A stretch of DNA of 14,778 nucleotides from JBBQRS01 sp038214535 (GTDB taxonomy: Bacteria; Chloroflexota; Anaerolineae; CG2-30-64-16): assembly GCA_038214535.1 (NCBI GenBank), contig JBBQRS010000118.1:1-14778 (forward strand). Direction: 5' to 3'. The notes below the pieces were generated by a model. It was not told the origin of the DNA and did no database searches. It worked only from the letters and a program-made list of their open reading frames with translations. Position numbers and translations under genes: made by a program. This document shows, piece after piece, positions 6,201-13,379 of this stretch (positions within the stretch are counted from its first letter, which is position 1; each line of letters starts with the position of its first letter).

Positions 6201-6806
6201 ATGAAACGATGGCTTGTATTTGGCATGGTTGCGCTCGCCTTGATGGCGCTGCTGGTTCCCGCGGCGCTGGCGCAAGGCCCGACCCCGCCCGTAACTGGGC
6301 AAGACTGCCCCATGTGGGGGCAGGGCGGGCGCGGCGGTATGATGGATCGCGATGACATGATGGGCCGCGGCGGCGCTGCGATGATGGGCGGCTGGGCCGG
6401 CCTGCCCGACGAGGCGCTGGCGCTGTTGGGGCTGAGCGCCGAGGAAGTTCAGGCGCAGCATCAGGCGGGCAAGTCCCTCGCCGACATTGCTGCGGCGCAA
6501 GGCGTTGCACTGGATAAACTGGTGGATTCCATCCTCGCGGCTCGCGTGGATGCGCTCGATGCGCTGGTGAAAGACGGCAAAATCACCCAGGCGCAGGCCG
6601 ATCTCATGGCTTCCCGCATGAAGGAAATGGTCACGCAAATGGTCGAGCGCGACCAGGCCGGCCCGATGTGGAACGACGGCGAAGATAGTGATTCCCGCCC
6701 GATGTGGAACGACGGGAACCGCGGCGGGATGCGCGGCGGACGACAGTTCAGTGCCCCGCAAGCGCCGACCCGGCAACCCGGCGGCCTCAAGTATCAGTCG
6801 TTCTAG
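6201..6806 (+). CDS. Secreted Met/Gly-rich protein with a helical GKSLADIA-type module
   Basis: I do not recognise a named family. Residues 1-24 are a signal peptide ending ALA. Residues 36-68 are rich in Met and Gly with a single Cys (CPMWG, then GGMMDRDDMMGRGGAAMMGG), which could bind a soft metal such as copper. Residues 69-150 are helical: LGLSAEEVQAQHQAGKSLADIAAAQGV, then a segment ending DGKITQAQADLMASRMKEM. The latter resembles the short helical repeats of DUF2680-like secreted proteins. The C-terminal part repeats PMWNDG (155-160 and 167-172), encoded by an exact 19-base direct repeat (6661-6679 and 6697-6715). The ribosome site AAAGGAG (6186-6192) is eight bases before the ATG. It is monocistronic, with a shared terminator region downstream. 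Metal binding is inference only. Confidence 0.7.
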   Translation: MKRWLVFGMVALALMALLVPAALAQGPTPPVTGQDCPMWGQGGRGGMMDRDDMMGRGGAAMMGGWAGLPDEALALLGLSAEEVQAQHQAGKSLADIAAAQGVALDKLVDSILAARVDALDALVKDGKITQAQADLMASRMKEMVTQMVERDQAGPMWNDGEDSDSRPMWNDGNRGGMRGGRQFSAPQAPTRQPGGLKYQSF

Positions 6807-6877
6807 ACAGCCGGTTAAGTACAGTCTGTTGGGCTGTATGAAGCGCGGGGCAACTAAAGCGCTGACGCAGTAACAAC

Positions 6878-6915
6878 AAAAAACGTCCCGGGGCATGCCG
6901 GCCCCCGGGACGTTT
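6878..6915 (-). terminator. Intrinsic terminator of the two-LysM gene
   Basis: A perfect 13-bp stem (6881-6893 with 6903-6915, AAACGTCCCGGGG against its complement) closes a nine-base loop. Read on the minus strand it is followed by six T, then GTTGTT, starting nine bases after the LysM stop codon. On the plus strand only three T follow, so it may also weakly stop transcription from the gene ending at 6806. Confidence 0.88.
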
Positions 6916-6924
6916 CGCGTTAAC

Positions 6925-7380
6925 TCACCAGTGATACGGAATCCACAACTTCTGCCCTACGTAGATCAGGTTCGGGTTGGCCAGGTGGTTGAGGTTTGCC
7001 AGGTAGGACACACTCCAGCCAAACTTACGCGAAAGCTGGTAGAGCGTATCGCCCCGATGCACGGGATACCAGAATCCGCCGTGCGAGGGGGGGGGCGGGG
7101 GCGGTGGTGTTGAGCCGCTCGGCTTAAGGCATATCACCTGCCCGACCAGGATACGGTTGGGGTTGGCAAAGCCGTTGAGGCTGGTCAACTTCGCAACGGT
7201 CGTCCCATAACGGGCGGCGATCTTCGCCAGGGTGTCTCCCGCCCGTACCGTGTAGAACTGCGAGCAGCCCGACCCGCCCGCGGTCTGTTGCGGCGCTGCG
7301 GATGCGCTCAGTGGCGCGATCATCAGCAGCAGCAACGTCAAGATCACTACAACAGGAGCAAGTACACGTAACTTTCTCAT
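6925..7380 (-). CDS. Secreted protein with two LysM domains
   Basis: The 151-residue protein is probably a cell-wall binding protein. Residues 1-28 form a signal peptide (MRKLRVLAPVVV, Leu-rich core, SASA site). LysM 1 spans 43-87 (YTVRAGDTLAKIAARYGTT...ILVGQVICLKP) and LysM 2 spans 105-148 (YPVHRGDTLYQLSRKFG...VGQKLWIP). A PSGSTPPPPPPPS linker (88-99) joins them. C39 and C84 flank LysM 1 and could form a disulfide. No catalytic domain is present, so it may act as an adaptor or be a remnant of a larger hydrolase design. The start at 7380 is set by AGGAGG (complement of 7386-7391) five bases upstream; an open frame to 7503 lacks such support. The linker is encoded by a run of nine C on the coding strand (7087-7095). 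Confidence 0.85.
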   Translation of the reverse strand: MRKLRVLAPVVVILTLLLLMIAPLSASAAPQQTAGGSGCSQFYTVRAGDTLAKIAARYGTTVAKLTSLNGFANPNRILVGQVICLKPSGSTPPPPPPPSHGGFWYPVHRGDTLYQLSRKFGWSVSYLANLNHLANPNLIYVGQKLWIPYHW

Positions 7381-7415
7381 ATCATCCTCCTGCATATCAG
7401 GGACATATGAGCCTG

Positions 7416-7460
7416 ACTCACCCGGTCGTCGCGCCGGCAGCCTCCCGACGCCGGTTGAGT
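7416..7460. repeat. Imperfect hairpin upstream of the two-LysM gene
   Basis: ACTCACCCGGTCGTCGCG (7416-7433) pairs imperfectly with TCCCGACGCCGGTTGAGT (7443-7460). There is one bulge and a few mismatches. It would lie in the leader or promoter region of the minus-strand LysM gene, 36 bases or more before its ATG. Function unknown. Confidence 0.4.
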
Positions 7461-7514
7461 GGGCGCCCGCACTCATTCTACTCCTCTTGCCGCACCGATG
7501 CAATATGCAATATA

Positions 7515-7545
7515 GAAACCCGGTTTTTCGTAAAAACCGGGTTTC
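7515..7545. repeat. Perfect 14-bp palindrome, GAAACCCGGTTTTT type
   Basis: GAAACCCGGTTTTT (7515-7528) and its exact complement (7532-7545) are separated by three bases. It lies beyond the 3' end of the CoA-binding gene, which is read leftward. On the minus strand the right side continues CTATATTGC rather than a T-run. This motif is a common dispersed hairpin in several bacterial phyla. It may still stop transcription through its internal T5. Confidence 0.7.
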
Positions 7546-7579
7546 TTGTGCTGGGTGTCTTGGTGGTGAGTTTGGATAG

Positions 7580-7978
7580 TTACTTCAGCCGCTTGTGCTC
7601 GATCTTCATGCAGCGATCCATCACCACCTGCAACCCCGCGGCGCGCGCCGTCTCCGCCGCGGCCTCGTTCACCACGTCGAGCTGCATCCACACCACCGGC
7701 GCGCCGATGGCGATGGCCTCATCCACCACCGGCGGCACGGCGTCGGGGCGGCGGAAGATATCCACAACGTCCACCTTCTCCGGGATTGCCGCAAGCGACG
7801 GATAGGCGCGCACGCCCTGGATGACCTCTACGGTCGGATTCACCGGGATCACGTTGTAGCCGTGAGCGATCAGATACGCCATCACCTGATAGCTGTCGCG
7901 GTCGGGCTTGTCCGAGGCGCCGACCATCGCAATGGTATGCGCGTTCTTCAGAATCTCTGCGATTTGTGCGTCTGTCAT
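7580..7978 (-). CDS. CoA-binding domain protein (YccU family)
   Basis: This 132-residue protein is a single Rossmann-type CoA-binding domain like that of succinyl-CoA ligase alpha. Landmarks are the nucleotide loop IAMVGASDKPDRDSY (16-30), then YNVIPVNP (41-48), VDVVDIFRRPDAVPPVVDEAI (69-89) and GAPVVWMQLDVVNE, with the ending VMDRCMKIEHKR. These match the YccU group closely over its whole length. The biochemical role of stand-alone YccU proteins is not settled; CoA binding is the family expectation. Its ATG overlaps the stop of the upstream gene by four bases (7975-7978), so translation is probably coupled. Stop at 7580-7582, followed by the hairpin at 7515-7545. Confidence 0.9.
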   Translation of the reverse strand: MTDAQIAEILKNAHTIAMVGASDKPDRDSYQVMAYLIAHGYNVIPVNPTVEVIQGVRAYPSLAAIPEKVDVVDIFRRPDAVPPVVDEAIAIGAPVVWMQLDVVNEAAAETARAAGLQVVMDRCMKIEHKRLK

Positions 7979-8388
7979 GCTTCTTTCGCCTCGTCGGGCT
8001 TGTCCGTTTTCGGCTCTCGGAACGTCAGGTCGAAGTCCACCGTCCGCGTGTCCAGCGGCTCGTCCTCACGAATCAGCGCGATCTTCAGCCGATAGCGGGC
8101 GTCGGGTTGTGGCGTTTGCCGGAGGTGCAGGGTAATTGACTGGTACGTCTCGCGGATGTCCACCATGTAGAGCGTGCTGATCGTCTCGCCCTGCGGGTTC
8201 ACCACCTCGAACGACAGATCGGGATATTTTGCGAACGGCCCCACTTGCACGCGCACCCACAGCCGGTCGAGTTCGGGATACGGCCACACCTCCGCCCGCT
8301 CGATGGTCGGCGGCATCTTCTCCTCGATCAGCGGGATCGCCTCAAGCGACGCCCGGTAAATCTCCATCGGGTCCTGCATCTCGGTCAT
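7975..8388 (-). CDS. Conserved-looking protein of unknown function, coupled to the CoA-binding gene
   Basis: I do not recognise this 137-residue protein. It has no signal peptide or membrane segment. The N-terminus is helical and acidic (MQDPMEIYRASLEAIPLIEEKM); the middle (about 30-125) alternates in a beta-rich pattern (LWVRVQVGPF, LSFEVVNPQGE, YQSITLHLRQ, YRLKIALIRE, VDFDLTF), suggesting a beta-sandwich. The C-terminus is charged (EPKTDKPDEAKEA). A GAGGA ribosome site lies about six bases upstream of the ATG. The gene ends in a four-base overlap with the CoA-binding gene, so the two form an operon and may work together. It is preceded by a repeat-filled gap that probably holds the promoter. 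Confidence 0.75.
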   Translation of the reverse strand: MTEMQDPMEIYRASLEAIPLIEEKMPPTIERAEVWPYPELDRLWVRVQVGPFAKYPDLSFEVVNPQGETISTLYMVDIRETYQSITLHLRQTPQPDARYRLKIALIREDEPLDTRTVDFDLTFREPKTDKPDEAKEA

Positions 8389-8408
8389 CGCGATCCTCTT
8401 CGTGTTAC

Positions 8409-8570
8409 TAATCCGTGCATCCGTGTTGGCGCACCCTCACCCCAACCCTCTCCCAGAGGGCAAAGGAACCAATCCGTGTTGGCCGTCCTCCCGCGCCAAT
8501 TCGCATCTGAGGATGCGAACTCCGCGGGAAGGATGCGCCCCTCGCAATCCGTGAATCCGTGCCGATGTTT
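8409..8570. repeat. Cluster of short dispersed repeats
   Basis: The gap between the EamA gene and the unknown gene is filled with repeats. AATCCGTG-type units recur at about 8410, 8471 and 8551. A C-rich piece at 8431-8460 ends in a CCCTCT/AGAGGG hairpin (8446-8460), a motif often scattered in such genomes. The inverted repeat at 8489-8529 lies inside. I see no gene here. Confidence 0.55.
8489..8529. repeat. Nested palindrome (possible family A relative)
   Basis: TCCCGCG (8489-8495) pairs with CGCGGGA (8523-8529), and inside it TTCGCATC (8500-8507) pairs with GATGCGAA (8512-8519) around TGAG. The segment CGAACTCCGCGG resembles CGCACTCCGCGG in the 4981-5056 hairpin at 11 of 12 positions. Confidence 0.5.
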
Positions 8571-8609
8571 CAGTCTACGCGCCGCCGCGCCGTGCGTAAG
8601 TAATCCGCC

Positions 8610-9539
8610 TCACGAACGGCCCGCGGCCAGCCGCCGCGCCCGCACGCCGCGCGTCTCCACCACCAGCACGCCCAGGATCACCAGCATCATCCCCACCGTC
8701 ACGGTCAGCGTCAGTGGCTCGCCCAGCAACAGCACCGCCATCGCCGTGGACACGATCGGGATGAGTAGGAGCATCATCGCCGCGCGCGAGGCGTTCGTCA
8801 CAGCCAGCAGTTGCATCCACCACAGGTTCGCCAACGCGCCGCTGCCCAGCCCCAGCAAGATCAGGGTCCCCCACACCTGCCACGGCAAATCCAGGCGCAA
8901 CCCCTCGTGCAGCGCCAGCGGCAGCAGCATCACCGTTCCGGCAATCGCCACGACGGTGATCACCGCGTCGGCTCCGTGGCGCTCGAGCAACCGTTTGCTG
9001 CCCACGCTGTAGATCGCCGCGAAGAAGGTCGCCGGAATCATCAGCAGATCGCCGATCAGCCCCGTGCTGTTCAGCGTCAGGTGGCCCGAGCCCTGACTCA
9101 CCAGCGTCGCGCCCAGCAGCGCCACGCCCAGCGCCGCCCATTCGAGCCGCGTCAGCCGTTCGCCCAGCCACAGCACGCCCAGCAGCACCATGAACACCGT
9201 GGTCAGGTTCGCCAGCACCCCTGCGTTGATCGCCGACGTATAGCGCATCGCCGTGTTTTCGAGGAAGTAGAAGAGCGTAATACCGGTCAGCGCGACCCAG
9301 ATCGTGCGTAGCCCGTCCTGCCGCATCACCGCGCCGGCCGCGGGCAGCCGTCTCCGTTGCGCCAGCCATGCGAACAGCGCGACCGACGAAATCATCCAGC
9401 GCAAAAACGCGATGCTGTTGGGGCCAAGATAATCGAGCGAGGCTTTGGTCAGCGGGAAACTGACACCCCAGAGGAAGATCGTCCCCGCGCCCATAATGTA
9501 AGCGCCGGTGCGAGCATGCCCGCGCGTAAGCGTTGCCAT
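8610..9539 (-). CDS. EamA/DMT-superfamily transporter
   Basis: This 309-residue membrane protein has the two-EamA-repeat layout with about ten membrane helices. The first repeat spans about 14-140 (IMGAGTIFLWGVSFPLTKASL, FLRWMISSVALFAWLA, ITLFYFLENTAMRYTSAINAG, TTVFMVLLGVLWLGERL). The second spans about 160-293 (LLMIPATFFAAIYSVGSKRLL, PLALHEGL, LILLGLGSGALANLWWMQLL, AMMLLLIPIVSTAMAVLLLGEPLT). The recurring LGE near the end of each repeat is typical. Members export or import metabolites, amino acids or nucleotide sugars; the substrate cannot be told from sequence. The ATG lies five bases after the smc stop, with only a weak ribosome site, so it is probably translated from the smc transcript. 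A start at the inner Met16 is possible. Confidence 0.9.
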   Translation of the reverse strand: MATLTRGHARTGAYIMGAGTIFLWGVSFPLTKASLDYLGPNSIAFLRWMISSVALFAWLAQRRRLPAAGAVMRQDGLRTIWVALTGITLFYFLENTAMRYTSAINAGVLANLTTVFMVLLGVLWLGERLTRLEWAALGVALLGATLVSQGSGHLTLNSTGLIGDLLMIPATFFAAIYSVGSKRLLERHGADAVITVVAIAGTVMLLPLALHEGLRLDLPWQVWGTLILLGLGSGALANLWWMQLLAVTNASRAAMMLLLIPIVSTAMAVLLLGEPLTLTVTVGMMLVILGVLVVETRGVRARRLAAGRS

Positions 9540-9544
9540 GTGGG

Positions 9545-12500
9545 TCAGTCGGCTTCGCCCGTGCGATTGGGCACGACTTCGCTGCCTTCCAGCTTGAGGG
9601 AGAGTACCTGCGAGGTGTGATCCGGCCCCATCGAGATGCCGTAAATGGTGTCGGCGATTTCGATGGTGCCGCGGTTGTGGGTGACGAGGATGAACTGCGT
9701 CTGGTCGCTGAGCGCGCGCAGGGCGTCGCGGAACCGCCCCACGTTGGCCTCATCGAGCGACGCATCCACCTCATCCATCACGCAAAACGGGGTGGGGCGG
9801 GTGCGCAGGATGCTGAAAATCAGCGCCGCGGCGGTCAACGCGCGCTCGCCGCCCGAAAGCAGCGCCAGCCCCTGCTCGCGTTTCCCAGGCGGCCGGGCGA
9901 TGATCTCGACGCCGGTGGTCGTGGGGTTGTCCGGTTCGGTCAGCACCAGCCGCGCCGTGCCGCCGCCGAACAGCGTCTTGAACTCCTCGCGGAACACCTC
10001 GGCGACCGCCTTGAAAGTTGACATAAACTCGCGTTCCATCAGGCGATCCAGCTCTTCGATGATCTGCTCCAACGACGCGATGGCCTGTTCCGAATCGGTC
10101 GCCTGGGTCGAGAGGAAGTTATAGCGCGCCTCGACCTCGTTATATTCGTGCAGCGCCTCGACGTTCACCGGCCCCAGCCGCGCGATCTGGGCGCGCAGGC
10201 TGCGCACGTCCGCATCCAACCCGTCGGGCATCTCGCTCACCACCGGCAGGTGGGTCACCATGTCCTCCATCGGCAGCGGGGGTTGCGTGTCCCATTCGGT
10301 CGTCGGGGCCTCATTTTCGGGCGCGGTCAATGCCACCAGCCCCAATTCCTTTTCGATCTCGCCGCGCAGGTGGGCTAATTCGTCATGTGCGCGCTGCAAT
10401 GCCAGATCGGTCTGCGCCTGGCGCATTTGCGCCTGTCGCGCCAGCTCGCGCAACTCCTGCTCCAGCGCCTCCGCGTCCCGCTGTTCCGCTTCGATCTCGG
10501 CCAGCCGCGCCTCCGCCGGCTCGATCAGCGCCGCGAGCGCCGCGATCTGATCGCGCAGCGCACGGTCGGCGGTTTCCTGTCCTTCAGCGGACGCCCGCGC
10601 GTCGCCTTGTGATTGGCGCAGTTGCCGGTGACGCGCCTGCCGTTGCGCCAACTCCTGTTGTCGCGCCGCGTGTTGGGCCTCCAATTCCTTCACCCGCGCG
10701 CTCTGGCCCCGCAACTGCCCCTCGCTGACAGCAGCCTCCGCGCGCAGGCGCGCCAGGTCGGCCAGCAGGTCGTCCATCGCCAGCGTCGCCAGCGCGCGCC
10801 GCTCGATTTCCAGCGCGCTTTCTGCGCCGGTAATCTCGGCATTCGTCGCCGTGATCGCAGTTTCCAACTCTTTTGTGCGGGTCGCGATGCGCTCGGCTTC
10901 GGCGGCAACCTGGGCGCGGCGCTCGTCGTGCCAGCGCCGGCTCTGTTGCGCCCGCTCCGCCGCCAGCCGCAGCGAGTTTTGCTCATCGCCCAGCGATTTC
11001 AATTGCGCCGCCGCGGCGTCTCGCTGCGCGCGCAGCGTCATCATGGCCGCGCGCGCCGTCTCTTGTTGTGCGCGGGCTTCGGCAACCTGCCCCTGCCATG
11101 ACGTGACTTCGGTTTCCGCCGTCGCGATCTGCGGCTCGAGTTCGCGCAGCGTGCGCGACCGCGCCAGCATCCCGCTGTCGCGCCGGTCGCCTTCGCTGCC
11201 GCCCGTCACGCTGCCCGATGGCCGCACGATCTCGCCGGCGCGCGTCACCAGGGTGGGGCCGCCGCCGCGTCCGCCCAGCAAGCGCCGCGCCGTCTGCAAA
11301 TCTTCCACCACCACGATGTTGCCCAGCGCCAACTCGACGGCGGGCCTGAGTTCGGCGTCGAAACGTACCAGGTCGCTCGCGCGACCCAATATTCCCGGCC
11401 CGCGTTGCGTGTCAGCCGGGCGGCCCGGGCGCAGGGTATCCAGCGGCAGGAAGGTGGCGCGCCCACTGCGGCGCTCCTTCAGCAGCGCAATCGCGGCCTC
11501 GGCGTGTTCCCAGCGGCGCACGACAATATCCTGCACGCGCCCGCCTAACGCCGCCTCGATGGCCCGCTCCAGTTCGCCCGGCGCTTCGATCAGGTCGCCC
11601 AGCGCCCCCACGATCCCCTGCAGCTTACGTTCGGTCCCGGCGGTCAGCACGGTGCGCGCCCCGTTCGACAGTCCCGCGCCCTCTTCGCGCAGCCGCGAGA
11701 GCATGTCGCGCTGGTCGTGCAACCGGGCGACGGCGCGCTGCTTCCCGTTGAGCGTTTCACTCGCGGCCCGCTCGCGTTCCTGCGCCGTCGCGAGTTCGCG
11801 TCCGATAGCCTGGATTTCCCCGTCCAGCCCGGCGGACGCCGCCCGCGCCGCCTCCAGTTGCTCCTCCAGCGTCGCGATCAATCCCGCCGTCTGCGCCGCT
11901 TGCGTCGCGGCATCCTGGGCGGCTTGCGCCTCGCTTGCCTCGGAGGTCGCTAACTCGCCCCGGCGGTCGGTTGTTTGCGAGAGCCGGGAGGTGCTTTCCG
12001 CCAGCCGCGACCGCAGTTTGAGCAGCGCATCCTGTTGTTGCGCCACGCGCCGGGTTTGCGCGGCGCGTTCGCCCTCGCGTTGCGCCATCTCCGCCTGCGC
12101 CGCCGCCACCTGATGCCGGCGCGCCTCGTGCGCGGCCTGCGCTTCGGTCAGGTCGGCCTGCGCTGCCTGGGTGCGTAACAAGTCGTCTTCGACCGCGGCC
12201 TGCAAGGCCACGATCTGGCGTTCCAACTCGACCTGCTGCTCGCCCCACAGCCGGATCTGCTCCAGGTGTACCGCCAATGATCGCTGCACCGCTTCGGCCT
12301 CGCGGTGGACGCTCCCCGACTGCCGGTGCCATTCCGTGAGTTGTTCGCGCAGGTCACCGCGCTCGTGTCTGCGCCCGGCCATTTCATCCACCAGCACTTG
12401 CAGCGCGTCCGCCTGCTCTTGCGCTGCCAGCGCGGCCTCCAGGGCGCGCTCCTGATCGTTTTCCACCGCCACGTGCGCCTGCCGCCAGCGATAGCCGTAC

Positions 12501-13189
12501 CAGACGTGCAACTGCGCGTCCAAGTCGCGTTTAATCTGCTGATATTCGCCGGCGCGCCGCGCCTGCCCCTTCAGATAGCGCAGCCGGGGTGTCAATTCGC
12601 TCATGATATCGTGGGCGCGGGTGAGGTTGTCGCGCGCCTCGTTCAGCCGGTTGGCGGCCTGGTCGCGCTTGCTCTGATAGACCGTGATGCCCGCGGCCTC
12701 TTCGAAGAGCCGGCGGCGCTCTTCCGGGCGCTGCGAGAGCGCCTGGTCAATCAAGCCCTGGCCGATCACGGAATAGGTGCGCTCGCTGAGGCCCGAGCCG
12801 CCCAGCAACTCGGTGATGTCGCGCAGCCGGACGCGGTTGCCGTTGAGGTAGTACTCGTTTTCGCCGGAGCGGAAGGCGCGCCGCCCGATCTCGACTTCGG
12901 CGAATTCGATGGGGAGCCAGCCCGATTCGTTGTCCAGCGTGACTGAGACGTGCGCCATGCCCAGGCGCGGGCGCTGCTCGCTGCCCGAGAAGATCATGTC
13001 TTCCGTGCGTTTGCCGCGCAGCGTGCCATAGCTCTGCTCGCCGAGCACCCAGCGCAGGGCGTCGGCGATGTTGGACTTGCCGCTCCCGTTCGGCCCGACG
13101 ACCGCGGTGACGCCCGCGTCGAAGAGGAACTCAGTCGGGGAGGCGAAGGTCTTATACCCCTGGAGGACGAGTCGTTTTACAAACCGCAC
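9545..13189 (-). CDS. smc: Chromosome segregation ATPase SMC
   Basis: SMC dimers, with ScpA and ScpB, extrude DNA loops and organise the chromosome. The 1214-residue protein has Walker A at 32-40 (GPNGSGKSN), two long coiled coils rich in Ala, Gln, Arg and Glu (about 170-510 and 680-1010), and a hinge at about 520-670 (GIVGALGDLIEAP...GSVTGGSEGD). The head is completed by the signature LSGGE at 1111-1115, Walker B FCVMDE at 1135-1140 and the D-loop SLDEANV. Length and order are normal and I see no break. The start is a GTG (complement of 13187-13189), giving the usual opening RFVKRLVLQGYKTF. No good Shine-Dalgarno precedes it, and a stable hairpin lies 24-59 bases upstream. The EamA transporter gene follows after five bases. 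scpA and scpB are not in the window. Confidence 0.97.
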   Translation of the reverse strand: MRFVKRLVLQGYKTFASPTEFLFDAGVTAVVGPNGSGKSNIADALRWVLGEQSYGTLRGKRTEDMIFSGSEQRPRLGMAHVSVTLDNESGWLPIEFAEVEIGRRAFRSGENEYYLNGNRVRLRDITELLGGSGLSERTYSVIGQGLIDQALSQRPEERRRLFEEAAGITVYQSKRDQAANRLNEARDNLTRAHDIMSELTPRLRYLKGQARRAGEYQQIKRDLDAQLHVWYGYRWRQAHVAVENDQERALEAALAAQEQADALQVLVDEMAGRRHERGDLREQLTEWHRQSGSVHREAEAVQRSLAVHLEQIRLWGEQQVELERQIVALQAAVEDDLLRTQAAQADLTEAQAAHEARRHQVAAAQAEMAQREGERAAQTRRVAQQQDALLKLRSRLAESTSRLSQTTDRRGELATSEASEAQAAQDAATQAAQTAGLIATLEEQLEAARAASAGLDGEIQAIGRELATAQERERAASETLNGKQRAVARLHDQRDMLSRLREEGAGLSNGARTVLTAGTERKLQGIVGALGDLIEAPGELERAIEAALGGRVQDIVVRRWEHAEAAIALLKERRSGRATFLPLDTLRPGRPADTQRGPGILGRASDLVRFDAELRPAVELALGNIVVVEDLQTARRLLGGRGGGPTLVTRAGEIVRPSGSVTGGSEGDRRDSGMLARSRTLRELEPQIATAETEVTSWQGQVAEARAQQETARAAMMTLRAQRDAAAAQLKSLGDEQNSLRLAAERAQQSRRWHDERRAQVAAEAERIATRTKELETAITATNAEITGAESALEIERRALATLAMDDLLADLARLRAEAAVSEGQLRGQSARVKELEAQHAARQQELAQRQARHRQLRQSQGDARASAEGQETADRALRDQIAALAALIEPAEARLAEIEAEQRDAEALEQELRELARQAQMRQAQTDLALQRAHDELAHLRGEIEKELGLVALTAPENEAPTTEWDTQPPLPMEDMVTHLPVVSEMPDGLDADVRSLRAQIARLGPVNVEALHEYNEVEARYNFLSTQATDSEQAIASLEQIIEELDRLMEREFMSTFKAVAEVFREEFKTLFGGGTARLVLTEPDNPTTTGVEIIARPPGKREQGLALLSGGERALTAAALIFSILRTRPTPFCVMDEVDASLDEANVGRFRDALRALSDQTQFILVTHNRGTIEIADTIYGISMGPDHTSQVLSLKLEGSEVVPNRTGEAD

Positions 13190-13212
13190 AGAGTTTACCG
13201 TTCGCGTAGTAG

Positions 13213-13248
13213 GAGAGGTCGAGAGCAGTGGTCTGCCCTCGACCTCTC
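13213..13248. repeat. Hairpin in the smc leader
   Basis: GAGAGGTCGAG (13213-13223) pairs perfectly with CTCGACCTCTC (13238-13248). Inside, GCAG (13225-13228) pairs with CTGC (13233-13236) around TGGT. It lies 24-59 bases upstream of the smc GTG. No T-run follows on the minus strand, so it is either an mRNA leader structure or a small dispersed palindrome. Confidence 0.6.
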
Positions 13249-13272
13249 ACGTGTTCAAGAGTAATGTAGTGT

Positions 13273-13352
13273 CTATCCTGGAATTCCGTAGTTTAGGGCC
13301 TTGTGCCCGTTATCAGCGCCCACAAGGAGCTAAACTACGAGTGCCTGGATAG
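13273..13352. repeat. Dispersed palindromic repeat (family B, long copy)
   Basis: The element is 80 bp, begins CTATCC and ends GGATAG, and folds into a long imperfect hairpin. The left arm CGTAGTTTAG...CCTTGTG pairs with the right arm CACAAGG...CTAAACTACG. Bases 13293-13310 equal 6129-6146. It sits between the zinc-ribbon gene and smc, both minus strand. I see no transposase or clear target duplication, so it looks like a small non-autonomous or REP-like element. Confidence 0.75.
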
Positions 13353-13379
13353 ATTTTTAGGAGGGTGAGTGGTTGAATC

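Noticed and set aside
6815..6870. Weak ACAGCC/GGCTGT inverted repeat after the Met-rich protein gene
   Set aside because: Six-base arms 19 bases apart with no T-run are within chance expectation.
8575..9774. A 399-codon minus-strand open frame overlapping the EamA gene and the end of smc
   Set aside because: It is out of frame with both clear families and its product is Gly/Arg/Asp-rich with no membrane pattern or domain.
10851..12113. A 420-codon open frame on the plus strand inside smc
   Set aside because: It is antisense to the SMC coiled coil and hinge. Its composition (Ser/Arg/Ala/Cys-rich, no domain) is what a high-GC gene gives in an opposite frame.
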